This document shows, one piece after another, positions 11,300 to 23,938 of a stretch of 64,000 nt of DNA. Source of the stretch: Diphasiastrum complanatum. Taxonomy: Eukaryota; Streptophyta; Lycopodiopsida; Lycopodiales; Lycopodiaceae. Numbering within the stretch: the first letter of the stretch is position 1; every line of letters starts with the position of its first letter. The notes beneath the pieces are model-generated. The model was not told the origin of the DNA. It made no database searches and worked only from the letters and a program-made list of their open reading frames with translations. Position numbers and translations under genes: made by a program. Location: positions 4,230,933 to 4,294,932 of the forward strand of contig CM055111.1 of assembly GCA_029204225.1 (NCBI GenBank). Reading direction: 5' to 3'.

Positions 11300-12865
11300 C
11301 TCCCCTTAATCTGAATCCTTGAATGCCTTGACATTTAAACTTAACTTTGCACAAAACTTTCTACTACATCTAAGCTTAATTCTCTTAGTAAAAATATCTG
11401 TTGCCATATCTTGCGTTCGACGGTACTGTAATCCGACCTCTTTGTCAAGAACTTTGCTTCTGACATAGTGATACTTTAGTTCAATCAGACTGATATCTGA
11501 AAGTAAGTTTCTCAACCAAATTGCTTTTTTGGTAGCTTGTGAGGCTGCGATTTACTGATAACAAATTTGTAGAGATTTTAGGAATATATAAGAGCTTTGA
11601 TAGTAATCTGAATTGATCATGTTGGAATTGCAATCTTACAGCAGGTTCACCTTCAATAGTGTGAGTACTATTGTCACCAAGGTGAACAAATTTATTCGTG
11701 CTGTAAGGCATGTAAAAGTTGAAGATCTCACATTGATTGGTCATATGTTGTGTAGCTCCAGAATCTAGAAACCATGAATCATCCAAAAATGCTCTTTAAT
11801 CTTTGACCATGAATGCACCTTCATCCACTTCGACCTGGAGAGATGATGAAATTGTGTTTGCTTGTTGATCAGGTTGCTTGGCTGCATTCTTCGCTTGGAG
11901 AATTCGACAATCCTTGATCTCATGGTTATTGCGCTTGCAATACCTGTAAAACATCTTCTTCTTTGATTTTGAATCTGATGATTGTGCTTGACTTTGAGTC
12001 TGCTTCTGATTCATTGCAGCCTTCTTGGAGATTTTTTACTTCTATCGCTTAGAGCCTTTGTTGACATAGCCTGAGAGGAGGAAGTAGACGGAGTGTCTTG
12101 ACTTCTCCTATTGTCTTCTTACAGCAACATAGTGATAACTCTAGTACGAGTTAAATCTGAGTTTGTCGATATGATCATCACCCAGTTCTCATATGTAGAG
12201 GGCAAGCTTGAAAGCAATGTCATAATTGTGTCTTGATCGTCTATGACTAATCCGACAATGGCCATCTGTTACAAGAGATTCTTAAACTGGTTAATGTGAC
12301 TCTGAAGAAAATCACCAGTAGACATTTTGAAAGTGAAGAATTTCCTTCGTAGATGTAACTTAGTAGTTACATCCCTCACATCATATAGTGAGTTCAAGAT
12401 GTCCCAAACGTCTCTTGACGTTTTAGCTTCAGCTATGTGTCCAATCTGTGTATCTGATATATTGAGGATAATAAGCGCGAAAGCTTTACCGTCCTTCAAT
12501 TTCCAGTTTTAGTCATCGTCTTCAGGTTTTACTTCTGTACCTGTAACAACATCCCATAATTTGTTGATGATTATCAAGGTCTTCATCCTAAATTTTCACA
12601 AATGATAATTGGATCCATTCAGCTTGTCTGCGATAAGACCAGCTTTACTTTGAGAATCCATCTGGAACTTAGTTTGTCGATTTCGATGATGCTAAAATGT
12701 AGTAATGCCAACAATAGGAAATCAATTCTGTGATATTGAAAGGTTGAAAAGAATTGAAGAGTATGATTATCAATTTGATATCACAAAAGATATCAAGTAT
12801 TAGAGATTTCGGTTTGATATCATGTAGGTATTAGATAAAGAAGTAGTGAAATTGCTCTAATACCA
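11300..12865 (-). pseudogene. Copia E1 internal region: gag, protease, RNase H tail; pol core deleted
   Basis: Minus-strand order: PBS TGGTATTAGAGC at 12865-12854; leader; Gag (IGHIAEAKTSRDVWDILNSL) at about 12499-12269; knuckle CRYCKRNNHEIKDC at about 11951; protease WFLDSGATQHM at about 11775, active-site Asp intact; start of pre-integrase (YIPKISTNLLSV) at about 11560. It then jumps straight to the C-terminal part of RNase H (SQATKKAIWLRNLLSD, then IELKYHYVRSKV and DIFTKRI, about 11535-11330). Integrase, RT and most of RNase H are missing in one deletion, with a smaller second gap inside the RNase H tail. The polypurine tract and both LTRs remain, so cis signals for copying were kept. Stops and frameshifts mean it makes no complete Gag. 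Confidence 0.85.
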
Positions 12866-14063
12866 TGTCGGAAAGTGGTGTGCAAAAGATAGGTCTAGTT
12901 AAAAAAGAAACGAACTCGAAAAGAAACGAATGAAAATAATTTGAGTGTCTAGAAAGAAAACTTTTTGTGCATGGCGGAATAAAGTATCTCCCTCTTTCAC
13001 ATGCATGACTACGCCTATCAATTTCAAACAAAACAATAGTGATAGAAATCACGTTTGATCTTGAATCATCAGTACTATAGTGATTATGTAGCCAAACAAT
13101 AAAGCATCGAAAATTATCAGACAAATAATTAGTCGCGAAGAACTACAAGAACACAAACATTCTGAGATGAAGTTGAACACAATAACGGATAGTATTGATT
13201 TAGTATGAAAAATGTAACAGAAGTAAATGAGTACAATAAGTTGCGGATCAAAGCCGCATACTCTATGCTATCTCTGAGCGGCTAAAATGAAACTCTGAAT
13301 TAATGCGCAATGCTGATAAGCAGTAGTGCAATAGCAATCTCTAAAACAACTCTAACAAGTGAGCTAGAATGCTCAGAAGTGTTCAAGCTCACATGCTTGA
13401 GAGAGAGAGAGCTAACTATTCAAAAACTTCTGATAATTTTGATTTAATAATTTGATAATGAAACTGTATGAATATGAACAACTATTTATACTAAAAAATT
13501 AGGTCGTCAATTGCGATCACCAATTGGCTGGTGATTTGTTGGCATCGATCCGGTTCCTTGTCATAAATTGCTGATAAGTGGTGAAATTGGCCGTAAACAT
13601 TCTGTCTGCATAAATGAACCAAAACAATAGCTATGTAGAAATGAACTAAAATAGCCACAGACGACATTGTCGCAAAAAGACGAGTGTCGGGATTTTGCGA
13701 AAAATGCGAAAAACCTGAAGGTGCCCTTAAATCTCATTTAGGGTTTTCCCACAGTTTGTCAGAGTCAATTCCTTAACATTTGAGGCTATTTGGAAAAAGC
13801 AAAAAAATGCAACCCTATGATTTTACACGAGATTCCTGACATGCAAAAAATGCAAAAAAAATGACATTGCATTTTTCAACGGCATTCCTGACAGGTGAAA
13901 AAGACGACACTATTGTCAACTCCGTGTATATCTACAGACTATGTAAAAATACTTGTAAAACTACAGACTGTATAAAAACACGGGAAAATTCGTAGAACTG
14001 GATAAACAATGGATGAAGATTCAAACCGATTAGTCGATTAGTAAGAAGGAGAATAATCCAACA
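12866..14063 (-). repeat. 5' LTR of copia E1
   Basis: 1198 bp. On the plus strand it starts TGTCGGAAAG after the complement of the PBS and ends AATAATCCAACA. It is homologous to the E2 LTR, with indels; the extra length is partly at about 13500-13800. It contains AAAAATGCGAAAAACC and related TGTCG/GCGA-rich runs at about 13660-13910. A short AG run lies at about 13400. Confidence 0.85.
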
Positions 14064-14552
14064 TCGAGACTGTGATAGCTCTTGTAGCATGTAAGCTTGC
14101 TAGTTCACCAATGAGGTGACTTATGCTTTGATTTGGGTCCTTAAGTAGAAATGTTTTTGACATCCCACCTTGAGAATTAGTACTTTCTGCGCCTCCCGCT
14201 GCAGTGTGACCTTGACCATGCACCATGACTATGCCACTGCACCAACCCAGCCATGATCAACCCTAACTCTAGGTCGACCCTAACCCTAAGGATGCATCCT
14301 TATAGTATTTAAGGCATAGCCTTTAGCAATGCCAATTATCTATTTACTTTTTAGATTTGTTTTTTTGGTATGCATTTAGCTTCTTCTTTTTTTGTTCAGC
14401 TCTATTAAGGTTGGCATAGCTTTTTATTCGTTCTATGATTAGCATATAACATAGATAAATTTGTGAATCACTTTGTATTTTCTTGTTAACTATTTTTTTT
14501 GGGCCTATGCTTAGCATAAGTCATAAGTTATAATTTTTTTTTAAAAATTAAC
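14064..14552 (+). other. No recognised gene; AT-rich sequence upstream of unknown coding unit
   Basis: Right flank of E1. Holds a TATTTAAGGC TATA-like element at about 14310 and a short CCCTAACCCTAA run at about 14270-14288 that is too short to be telomeric. An ORF reading over the LTR border on the minus strand (14226-14038) has no recognisable domain. Confidence 0.3.
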
Positions 14553-15652
14553 ATGGCAAGTTGTTCTCCCTCTTCCATTCCAAAAATTGTAACTCAATAC
14601 ATAGCAACAACTGAGTCCTCTTCATCTGATATTTCTAATGAGAGTTTTTTAATGTATAAAACCACTCATTCTAATTCTTATCATGTTTCTCTGACTGATG
14701 CGGCATCAACATCATTTACCTATTCATCATCTGAAACTCCTCAACTAAGTAGTTATCAAAAAATGACATTTATAGCCTTCCTAGATGCTTTGAATGGAAC
14801 TATTCATGGAGAAAAATTATCTAATTTTATTTCCACTTGTTAAAAATTAGAGATATTTTTTATGTACAAAGAATTCTCTAAAGCAAAAAAAGTTGCATAT
14901 TTGAGTACTCATATTATTGCAGAATTTGAAAAAGAGATTTTGGTTTGGTAAAGATTTCTAAAAAATAAAAAACGATAGTATGTTCTAGTACCAAAAAGCT
15001 TGCAAAGACCAATGGTGAGAAAGGTAAAAATTAATCACGTTGCAATTTTAATATGTTTTGTGTTGAAATGAATATGTTATTAAAAAAATATTTAACATAT
15101 AATTATAACTTTTTTTGGTAATTATTTTTATTATGTTTTTAGTGGATGCTGCAAAAGTCCTTCAAGTGCACAAAGATCCACAAACAACTGAAAGACCAAG
15201 CATTGAAATAAATGTTTGGAATGTTCTCAAAATATCTCAGCCTTGTTATTGTCATTAAATTTTTTAGAATCAAACAACTTATCAGTTTTTTGATAAGTTT
15301 GATTAATATTGGTGGTTGGACTATTTTGAGAAACAAAAAATCAGCTTGCTCAACCTTGAAGATGCATCAACAACTGAAGAATTTCATTGGCCTTATAAAT
15401 TAGGAGCTTCAACTACGATTGACGAACCTTCAAATCTTCTTCGAGATAATGATTTCTTGCAACTTGTGCAATAAGGAACACAAAATTTATGTGGGCTCAA
15501 AGAAGAATAGGCAAAGTGTAAAAGCTGCAAAAATGAAATGGTGCGGTGATCTTAATGAAATCCAAATTGGAAGTCTTGTTGCACTTCTAGCTTCAGAACA
15601 ACGAAGGACATCCATTTTAGGAAAATGTATGTTGAAAAATAATAATATATGA
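14553..15652 (+). pseudogene. Unrecognised, apparently intron-containing coding fragment (part 1)
   Basis: An open frame of 96 codons starts at 14553 (MASCSPSSIPK, Ser/Thr-rich). Further coding-like sequence lies at about 14870-15024 (SSTKKLAKTNGEK), then a plausible intron from AAAG|GTAAAA at about 15024 to TTTTAG at about 15141, then a coding-like stretch (VDAAKVLQVHKDPQTTERPS, and later ASTTIDEPSNLLRDNDFLQ) to about 15470 and a basic ORF to 15652. Stops interrupt every frame, so it is decayed. I do not recognise the protein. The style (short exons, AT-rich introns) resembles 19981-20622 and 24781-26570, so the three may be pieces of one unit split by copia A2 and B; that is inference. Confidence 0.3.
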
Positions 15653-15663
15653 GATTGTCCATC

Positions 15664-15769
15664 ACAGTGGGCTGCACTGGATAGAGTTGTTGACTGCCAC
15701 TGGAAAGTGTAGGCTCAAATCCTGACCATTGTGTAGTGACATCTAAGGAGACTAGCTCCATAAATGGCA
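15664..15769 (+). repeat. tRNA-like sequence, possible SINE head
   Basis: The stretch GGCTGCACTGGATAGAG at about 15669 resembles a tRNA D-arm (A box), and AGGCTCAAATCCTG at about 15710-15723 resembles the T-arm/B box (GGTTCAAATCC). They are about 40 bp apart, with GACTGCCACTGG where an anticodon arm would be. About 45 bp of non-tRNA sequence follows before the truncated end of copia A2. No target duplication could be seen. A degenerate tRNA pseudogene is the alternative. Confidence 0.45.
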
Positions 15770-18700
15770 TCGGCCTCACATGAAGAGAGAGATATAGTAT
15801 CTTGCTTTTTGGAAAGCCAAGATATTAGATTGCCTCCAAGAAAGATAGTGTATGCACTAATAGACTTCCGATCCATCTTGTCACTTGCAAAGTCCAAATC
15901 CGAGTAGCCAACAATGGATAGATCTTCACTTTTATAAAGTAGACCATAATCACAAGATGAAGATGCATATCTTAGAATCCTCTTGGCCATCTTCCAATGA
16001 TGGATCTTGACTCAATTTGTGCACACAAAAACTTAGATCGGGCCTAGTGATGGTAAGCCAAATCAAGGAGCCTACAAGACTCCTAAAAAGGGTGATGTCC
16101 TCAAAGGATCTTTCATCACCTTTATTAGGATCTTTTACAATGTGCTCCATTGGAGTATCTATGCTCTTAGAATTTTCCATATGGAATTTTTTTAACATAG
16201 AGGGAGCATATCTAGATTGGCATATAAAGACATGATTTTCATAAAAATAAATTTCTACGCCTAGGATGTAATGTATCTCTCCTAGATCTTGCATTTTAAA
16301 CTCACATCCAAGTGCTAGCTTAGTTTCATCAACTAGCTTGATACAACTTCCAAAAAGAATAATGTCATCAACATAAATTAGAAGAATGACAATATTGATC
16401 TTAACAAACTTTAGATACATGGAAGGATCAGTCACTAAGACTAAATCCTAGTGATATAAGAAAAGAATTAAGTCTTGAATACCATGATGTTGGTGCTTGC
16501 TTGAGTCCATAAAGACTTTTGAAGAGCAAGCACACTTTGGACTCATCCTTGCTGAATCCTTGAGGTTGTTCCATATAGATATCCTCCTCAAGATAACCAT
16601 TTAGAAAAGCATTGGATACATCTAATTGGAACACCTTCCACTTAATGAAACAAGCAAGAGAAATAAGAATTCTTATTGTCACCATCTTTGCAACGGGTGC
16701 AAAGGTCTCCTCATAATCAAGGCCATGGATTTGAGCAAATCCTTTGGTGCTTTATACTTGTTGATGGTGCCATCATGATTGAACTTGATCCAAAATACCC
16801 ACTTGCAACCAATCACATGCTTGTTGGATGGAGGATCCACAAGCTCCCAAGTATTGTTGGTGATCAATGCATCATACTCTTGCTTCATGGCATCATACCA
16901 CTCCTTGGTATTGAGTGCCTCTTGTACATTCTTTGGCTCTTCATGAGAGACATAAAAAACATAATTAGTGGAATCAAGATCCACTTGTTTGCCTTTGTCA
17001 ACATATGAGAGCCTCTTAGGCTCGGATCTATCTCTCATGGATCTTCTTGGTGAGAAAATCCGAGGAGAGTCTTCTTCAAATCTCGACCCCATCACATCAT
17101 GATTGTCTTCAAAATCAATAATTGGTGATGCATCCATAGACTTCTTGATCTCGGCCAAAAGATGAGTGTTGATCTTCATGAAAGACAACATCTCTACTTT
17201 CAATAACTTGATAAGTAGAGAGTATGAAGACTCTATAGGCCTTCTTGGTGGATGAGTATCCAACCATGATCCCTTTGCATGCACTAGGATCTTCCTTCTT
17301 CCTTGTTTCCAAGGGAATATGGACAAAGCATATGCATCCAAAAACTCTAAGGTGATCAATCTTAGGCTTCTTCAAATATAAGACTTCATATGGTGACTTT
17401 CCTCCAAGAGCTATATGTGGGAGGCTATTGCAAAGATAATTTGCACAATTAATGGCTTCTCCCCAAAAGTCTTTTGGGCAAAGATGCCTCAATTCTCATA
17501 GATTTTGCACACTCACAAAGAGATCTATTCTTTCTCTCGGCCACTCCATTTTGAGATTGAGAGTAGGCACAAGAGAACTCTCTTTTGATGCCTTCAAGCT
17601 CACAAAAAACTTGAAATTTATTGGTGATATATTCACCACCTCCATCACTTCTAAGAGCTTTAATCTTGAATGAGAATTGCTTCTCTACATAAGCTTTGAA
17701 AATAACAAAATGATCAAACACCATAGATTTAGAAGCAAGAAGATATATCCAAGTGAATCTTGTGAAATCATCAATGAAAGAAACAAAACAAGTGGCTCCT
17801 CCCTTGCTTGTAGTTGATGAGAAATGCACATCCGAGTGGTTAACTCCAAAGGATGCTTGCTTTTGATAGAAGATCTTGTAAATGGCTTTTTGTGAGATTT
17901 AGCAATAGCACAAGCCTCACAAGGCTTGATCTTCTTGGAGAATGACTTTGGCAAGCCAATAGCTTTGGCTTCTTTGATCATAGAGAGCATGGATTTGTAG
18001 TTGGGATGTCCCAACCTACTATGCCATAATTTCTCCATAGAGAGCTTGTTCACAAGAGCAACATTACAAGCATTCACATACTCATTTGGATCTTGTTTAT
18101 AGATGCCTCCAAATCTAGATCCTAAAGCAAGTATCTCATCATTCTTCTTGATAGTGCAAGTATTAACATTGAATTTTACATCAAGGCCATTATCAAGCAA
18201 TTGGCCAACACTAATAAGATTCTTAGTAAGCTTAGGTACATAAAGAACTTTAGAGAGAGAAAGAACTTTAGAGCATGCAAGGTTCAAGGGAATGTTCTCT
18301 ATGCCTTCAATAGGACATTCAAAATCATTTGCAATGTATATTGATTTCGTGACTCCATCATAAGGTGCAATAGAAGAGAAAGAGTCCTTGGAGCTACACA
18401 TATGTGAAGAGGCTCCACTATCAATATACCATAGGCCGTCCTTCTTGAAAGGAGTAGATGAGAAACTAGAGACCATAAGAGATCCCTCTCCATCACTTGC
18501 AATAGTGTCTTCCTTCTCATTGGTAATGTTGGCGTGCTTGAGTTGATTCTTCTTCTTGAAGCAATTGGTGGCATAATGGCCTTTCTTGCCACAATAAAAG
18601 CACTTGATCTTCTTCTTCTTGAGCTTGGATGATGAAGCATTAGAGGAATCATCTTCCTCCTCATCTTTGTCTTTGGATTTGACTTTGTCCTTGCTTGAGG

Positions 18701-19157
18701 ATTGTTGATGTTGGTTCTTGCTCAATATGAGTGAGAGAGAGCTTGTCCATCCTCAAGAGCTTGTACTCTTGTCTTGATTCTTCTAAAATTAGCACACTTT
18801 GGAGAGCCTCCAAACTTGGTAGCTCCCCCTTAGTGGCATAGGATTGGACAAGGTTATCAAATTCACTTCTCAAGCCATTGAGAATGACTTGAACTAGCTC
18901 ATTTTGATTGACGGAATCACCAATACAAGCAAGTTCTCTATGAATATCTTTTACTCTCAAAACATAACTAGATGCACTCTCATCACTCTTTTGGCTACTT
19001 TGAAAGATTTGATTCCTAAGAGTGAGAAGCCTAGAGGTATTCTTAGCCTCATAGATAGTCTTGAGACAATCCCAAGCTTCTTTGGCTGTTGTACAAGTAC
19101 CTATCTCCCTCAATATCTCATTAGAGACATTCATCTTAATGTAGTGGAGAGCCATCC
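15770..19157 (-). pseudogene. Ty1/copia gag-pol, copy A2, both ends truncated
   Basis: Minus-strand order: Gag (MALHYIKMNVSNEILREIG) at about 19155-18730; CCHC CFYCGKKGHYATNC at about 18605; protease IDSGASSHM at about 18425; pre-integrase WHSRLGHPN at about 18020; integrase HPLELTTRMCISH (frameshifted across the first acidic residue) at about 17840, LRSDGGGEY at about 17655, and NGVAERKNRS at about 17545 (third acidic residue present, unlike A1); RT from about 16880 with YVDDIIL at about 16375; start of RNase H (YSDLDFASD) at about 15905. It stops at SSCEA, about 15770. Frameshifts lie near 18700, 17830, 17480, 17160, 16740 and 16430. It is the most complete copy of family A and the best reference for A1. 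Confidence 0.9.
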
Positions 19158-19980
19158 TAGCAAATTCGACTTCCTTTTTGTTTGCATGGAATAGGCCTCT
19201 ACAAAGGAAGATATTTCCATATTAGAGGATGTGTTGTCCAAAGTGTTGATCTCACATGTGTGGATTGTCCACAACATGTACTTGTGATCTCCTAATGTGT
19301 GTAGATGCACCAAAATCAAGACTAGATTGAGATTCAAGATCAATCTTAGATCCTATGGCAAAAACACACTACTACATGCATTCAATCACTTCCAACTCTC
19401 ACTCACATGTGTGGAAAGTATTCAAAAAATATTCTAAGTAAAAACAACCTGCTCTCCTTGGGTAGAGAGAGAAAAACCATCATGAGCTCTCGGGTATAGA
19501 GAGAAAGCTAGAAATCCAATAACACTCAAAATCCATATAATCACCAGATCAATTAGATCCAAAATGAGGAATACAATGATACTAGTAGATCCACGAGCTA
19601 CCACTATGCTTAACTATGATTGGACCACACTTTGTCACCTCTTAATCCTATTGGACCATTGATTCATGCACCTCTTAATTCTATTGGACTATATTTAAGC
19701 ACATCTCAAATTCCTATTGGACCACAAATGGTTCCACCTCTAAATCCTATTGGACCTCTTAGAATTCATCAAACAAAGACATTACACTTGTCTACACTCT
19801 AATTGGCACGAGTTTAGCCTCTTACTCTATTTTGGCTCAATAGTGGCATTACAAGTGGAAATGCATAATTTGCCATCTATGCCAAATTTGTTCCTATCAA
19901 CATCCTACACCTAGATACTTGATGTAAAAAACCATAAGACCCCTATATCTAACATAGATAATCTTTTTCAATTCTTCACA
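19158..19980 (-). repeat. 5' LTR part of copia A2, fused to gag
   Basis: Outer end at 19980 (plus strand ...CAATTCTTCACA, i.e. TGTGAAGAATTG on the element strand). It matches A3 LTR 50823 onward to about 51640. At about 19158 the LTR, at GAATTTGCTA, passes directly into Gag sequence (GGATGGCTCTCCAC), so the last ~350 bp of LTR, the PBS, the leader and the start of Gag are deleted. Confidence 0.85.
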
Positions 19981-20622
19981 CAAAGCAGGCTTACATAAAG
20001 ACCACATTAAAATAAAAAAAGATGACAAGTTATCAGGTAAAACAGGAAATATTCCATGCAAGCCGAGCATTGGAGGATCTAAAGCTCGAAGATTTTTATC
20101 AAATTATTCTAGCAAACAATCTAAGGTTCAATACACGGTTTGGAAAGAAATTATTGCAGCAACTCAAGATTTCGAAGAAGAAGGTTCTACTCGTAGACAC
20201 AAAGTAGAAGTTTGGAAAAAGTTAGGTGAAATACTTGAGAAAAGATGAATTTTCAAATACTAATGTTCAAATGATACAGAAAACAACCAATAAATTTGTG
20301 GATGCAGTTCATAGTGCATGGGGTGTTGATCATATAACACATTATATGGTAAGATTTTGATTTTACACTACGATAGACAAATATGTGCAATTAAATTAGA
20401 TACTTTTGGTACTGATTCAGATTATGTTTTTATGACATGCAGCATATATAACAACATCATTCGACATTCTTTGCAAGAAATAGTGGAAGTCTTAGCATAT
20501 GGTCATCGCAAGGAATGGAAAAATTTCATTGGCAAGCAAGAGCGACATTTCATAAAAGTACACAACATGGCGGGACTAGCACAAAAAATAGCTATATACT
20601 GCAACTTTTCCAATGTTTTACA
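19981..20622 (+). pseudogene. Unrecognised coding fragment (part 2)
   Basis: Lies between copia A2 and B. An ORF at 20022-20207 begins MTSYQVKQEIFHASRALEDL and contains FNTRFGKKLLQQLKISKKK. A second frame reads NVQMIQKTTNKFVDAVHSAW and VDHITHYM, followed by GTAAGATTTT, a good donor site, at about 20348. A third ORF from 20357 (YNNIIRHSLQEIVEVLAYG) reaches the B LTR. Amino-acid composition looks coding, but the frames are broken. No family recognised. It may continue the unit at 14553-15652 and 24781-26570. Confidence 0.3.
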
Positions 20623-21325
20623 TGTGAAAGTACTGTAATTTAGGACCATAGATGGATCTACAAAAGATCCACAAGAGTGATTGGATGCTTGCTTAACAAT
20701 CTATCAAAAAACTAGTCATCAAAAGGTTGATCTAGATTGGCAATTTGACAAACAACAAGCATTAACAATCAAAAGCATTGATTGACAATGAAATTCGAGC
20801 CCACACGTGTGTACTACAAGCTGTAGTACGGCCTTCAACCTGAGAAACAAGTAGAAATTGATTTGGTTTCATTTGGATCACAAAAACTCAATGTACATAG
20901 TGAACTAACTTGAGATTGCCAATGAGCTCCAAAAAATTTTCTATCTTCTCACTATGGGAGCTTGGAATACATAGCAAATTCGACTTCCTTCTTGAAGTTA
21001 GGTGGATTTCCAGCATGTAATAAGGAAGTTAACTCACCCTTCTTGCCCTAAAATGAAACCCTAGCCTAGATCCTAGAGTTATGCTTGGTAGGTAGCTAGT
21101 TGGTCAAATTTTCACCTTAAACTTAGGTGTAGGTCCTATAAAGTAGGGATGACCACCATATAGACATGACCAACTCTCTTGACTTGACCTAACCTAGATT
21201 AGGATGGGTTTTCCATGTGGCATCATGGCCTCACATGTGCAGGACCCACTTGTGTACACAATTTACACTATTCTACATGGTTTTTTGATCAAGCTAGATT
21301 TGCCAGTTTTTGGCAATTCTTCACA
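20623..21325 (-). repeat. 3' LTR of copia B
   Basis: 703 bp. Plus strand begins TGTGAAAGTACTG and ends CAATTCTTCACA, followed by CTCCTC, the complement of a polypurine tract. Same ends as family A LTRs, but the half nearer the element 5' end (21000-21325) is different. ACACGTGT at 20803-20810. Confidence 0.85.
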
Positions 21326-23594
21326 CTCCTCAAATTTAGCCTGATCTATCTACAACTCTCTTCCTAGATGAATGAATGCTTTTAGAAGTGTCTAAAAAAT
21401 CCAGTTACAAACAAAGAACTTTTGAGACTCCAATAGAGAATGATGTCCATGAAGGATCTTTCACCACCTCTTAGAGGATCCCTTCCAAGATGTTCCATAA
21501 ATGTGTCTATATACATGTAGCACACTTCAAAACTAAACATCATGCCAAGCCATGGATTCCAAGGCGTTTCGTGCACTTGAAGATACATCAATTAAAATAT
21601 TAAGTGCATAAATAGTGTTGCCAAAGACAACTTGCCTTGCTTGATCCATAAGATTCTTCTTGGAGTCCTCGGGTCTTGAGCTTGATCCTCCACTTGACTT
21701 GACTCCAAAACATCAATGAATTTAATAAGGTGTTGATCCAAAGGTGCTTCTTCAAGTTTACAAATCTTCCACTCTTGAAAGATCACATTTTCACCATTGA
21801 CAAATTCTTTGGTTGAGAACAAGTAGATTCTACAATCTCTACTTGAAGAGCAAAACACTACCATTATTCCTATCATTGAAATAGGATAATCTTTGGTCCT
21901 TACATTGGAATGATCATGCACAAAGCATGTGGACACAAAGATTCTCAAAGCAAATGATGTTTCATCTTTTATGACTCTATTCAATCTACTACAAAATTAG
22001 TTATCCAATGAAATTGCTTTATCAACAACAAATATAGATTTCAAAGCATCCCATGTCATTGTCTTGTCATACAAAGTAATAAACACCATGGATCTTAAAG
22101 ATAAGAAACAAGTCACCTCATGTCTACTACTACTTTCCAGAAAGTATTCAAAGATAGAAGACTCTCCAATGCTCACCACCCTTGCAAGATGCACACTTGA
22201 ATGGACAATTTGCATGCAATTTGATGACTCGGACATTGTCATTGAGGACTCCCTTGGAACTCTCATGCTTTGAGGCTGATCCTCAAGATCTTCCTCCTTT
22301 TGATGCTCCTCCTCAATGCAAGCAAGATCACACTTTGTCAAGATCTCCTCTTGAGTGATCTCCTCCTTTTCCAAGCTCATTCTTTCAAAAGCAACACTAG
22401 CTTCCAACTTAAACAATCTTCCATGTTTAAATCCCTTTGCAATGCAAACACCATGCTTAAAGTGGACATCCAAACCACTTTCTAAGAGTAGACCAACACT
22501 AAGCATATTCTTGGTGATTGATGGTACATTATTCTACACTCTTCATCATTTGTAGTAAAGATAAACTTTTTAGCATCATTGAATGAGTGTAAGGTTGAGA
22601 AAAAGTCCTTTTCACAAGACATGTGGGAGCTAGTCCCACTGTCGATCCACCAATTGTCTCTTGAATTGCTATTGCTTGTTGGTGAGGATGTAGATGCCAT
22701 CAAGAATACATCTACTTCATCCTCCTCCTCCTCCATTGCAAGGTTTCCTTGTTTGTCCTCCTCCACTTGTGCTCTTAGCCTCTTGTAGCATTCAGATGCA
22801 TAATGTCTTTTCTTTCCACAAAAAAGACATTTTTGCTTTGACTTGTCCTTTGAGCTTGATGCATCATCCTCTTCTTTGGCCTCCTTTGGATGCTTCTTCT
22901 TTCCATTGGTCTTCTTTTTGCCCTTTAATGAGAAATTGGCTTTCTCATCACCATCCTACAAAGACAAGGAACTCATACTAGATTTTGCATGGAGCATCCT
23001 ACACTCTTCAGTCACTAATACACTGTGAAGTTTTTCTACAGTTGGCAAAGTGTCTTGGATGGCAAAACTTTGGACCAAATTTGCAAAGTCATCTCCTAGA
23101 CCATTAAGAACAATTTGTACAAGCTCTCCATCATGAATCTTCTCTCCTATGGAAGCCAACTCCCTATTTAGAGACTTGATTCTGAGTACATAATCTTGTG
23201 CACTCTCCTCACTTCTTGTCATGCTTTGCAAAATCTGATTTCTAAGCATGAGTACTCTTGAAGTGTTACTAGATTCATAGATTGATTTTAAAGACTCCCA
23301 AGACTCTTTAGCACTAGTACATGCTGATACTTCTCTCAACAAATCATTGCTCACATTCATCTTCACACAACGAAGTGCAAGCCTAGATCTCTTCTTGTAT
23401 CTAGCTAGCTTCCGTGCACCTAGAGGTTCATCTTTATCTTCAATCAAGAACTCATGAAGGTCTTGGAGCACCAAGAGTGACTCCATCCTAACCTTCCAAA
23501 TAGCATAATTTGTAGAATTCAATCTTGCACTAGCTTCTAGAAGGTATGCTCCAGCAGATCCCATCTTACTAATGACTTCTACAAACAAGAAATA
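21326..23594 (-). pseudogene. Ty1/copia B gag-pol, heavily deleted
   Basis: Gag is the best-kept part: 23588-22956, about 210 codons open (MGSAGAYLLEASARLNSTNY, WKVRMESLLVLQDLHEFL, KMNVSNDLLREVSACT), similar to K and F Gag. Next come CCHC CLFCGKKRHYASEC at about 22820, protease WWIDSGTSSHMS at about 22650, and a pre-integrase start (LSVGLLLESGLDVHF) at about 22500. The integrase catalytic core is missing: sequence passes through an acidic, low-identity stretch to the integrase C-terminal side (LRIFVSTCFVHDHSN, DCRIYLFSTKEFVNGENVIF) at about 21940-21770, then only a scrap of RT (ERSFMDIILYWSL) at about 21450. No YVDD and no RNase H seen. The likely Gag start is 23561 (MGSAG) or 23588. Confidence 0.85.
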
Positions 23595-23938
23595 GATTTG
23601 ATTGACTTGAAACTCACAAAGGTCTCACACTTGCAGTGTTTCACTCAAATTTGATTTCTAATCCAAAAAATGGACTTATAATCACAGTTCTATCACTCCC
23701 TCACAAAGCTGGAATGAAGATAAGATGAAGTGAAAACTACTTTTAAACAAATCTTGCCAAGAAATGGATTTGATTGTCTCTAGAAACTCACCAAGGTCTC
23801 TCTCTTGTAGTTTTTCACTCAAATTAGATTTGTAATCCAACAAATGGACTTATAATCTCAGTTCTAGCACTCCCTCACAAAGTTGGAATGAAGATAAGAT
23901 GATGTGAAATCTACTTACAATCAAATCTTGCCAATTTT
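23595..23938 (-). repeat. 172-bp tandem duplication in the B leader
   Basis: Two diverged copies, 23595-23766 and 23767-23938, each opening GATTTGATTG and sharing ACTCACCAAGGTCTC-like and CTCCCTCACAAAG stretches. They lie between Gag and PBS, in the untranslated leader. Confidence 0.75.

Noticed and set aside
14265-14290. CCCTAACCCTAA as interstitial telomere repeat
   Set aside because: Only about two imperfect plant-type units (CCCTAAA is expected); too short to support.
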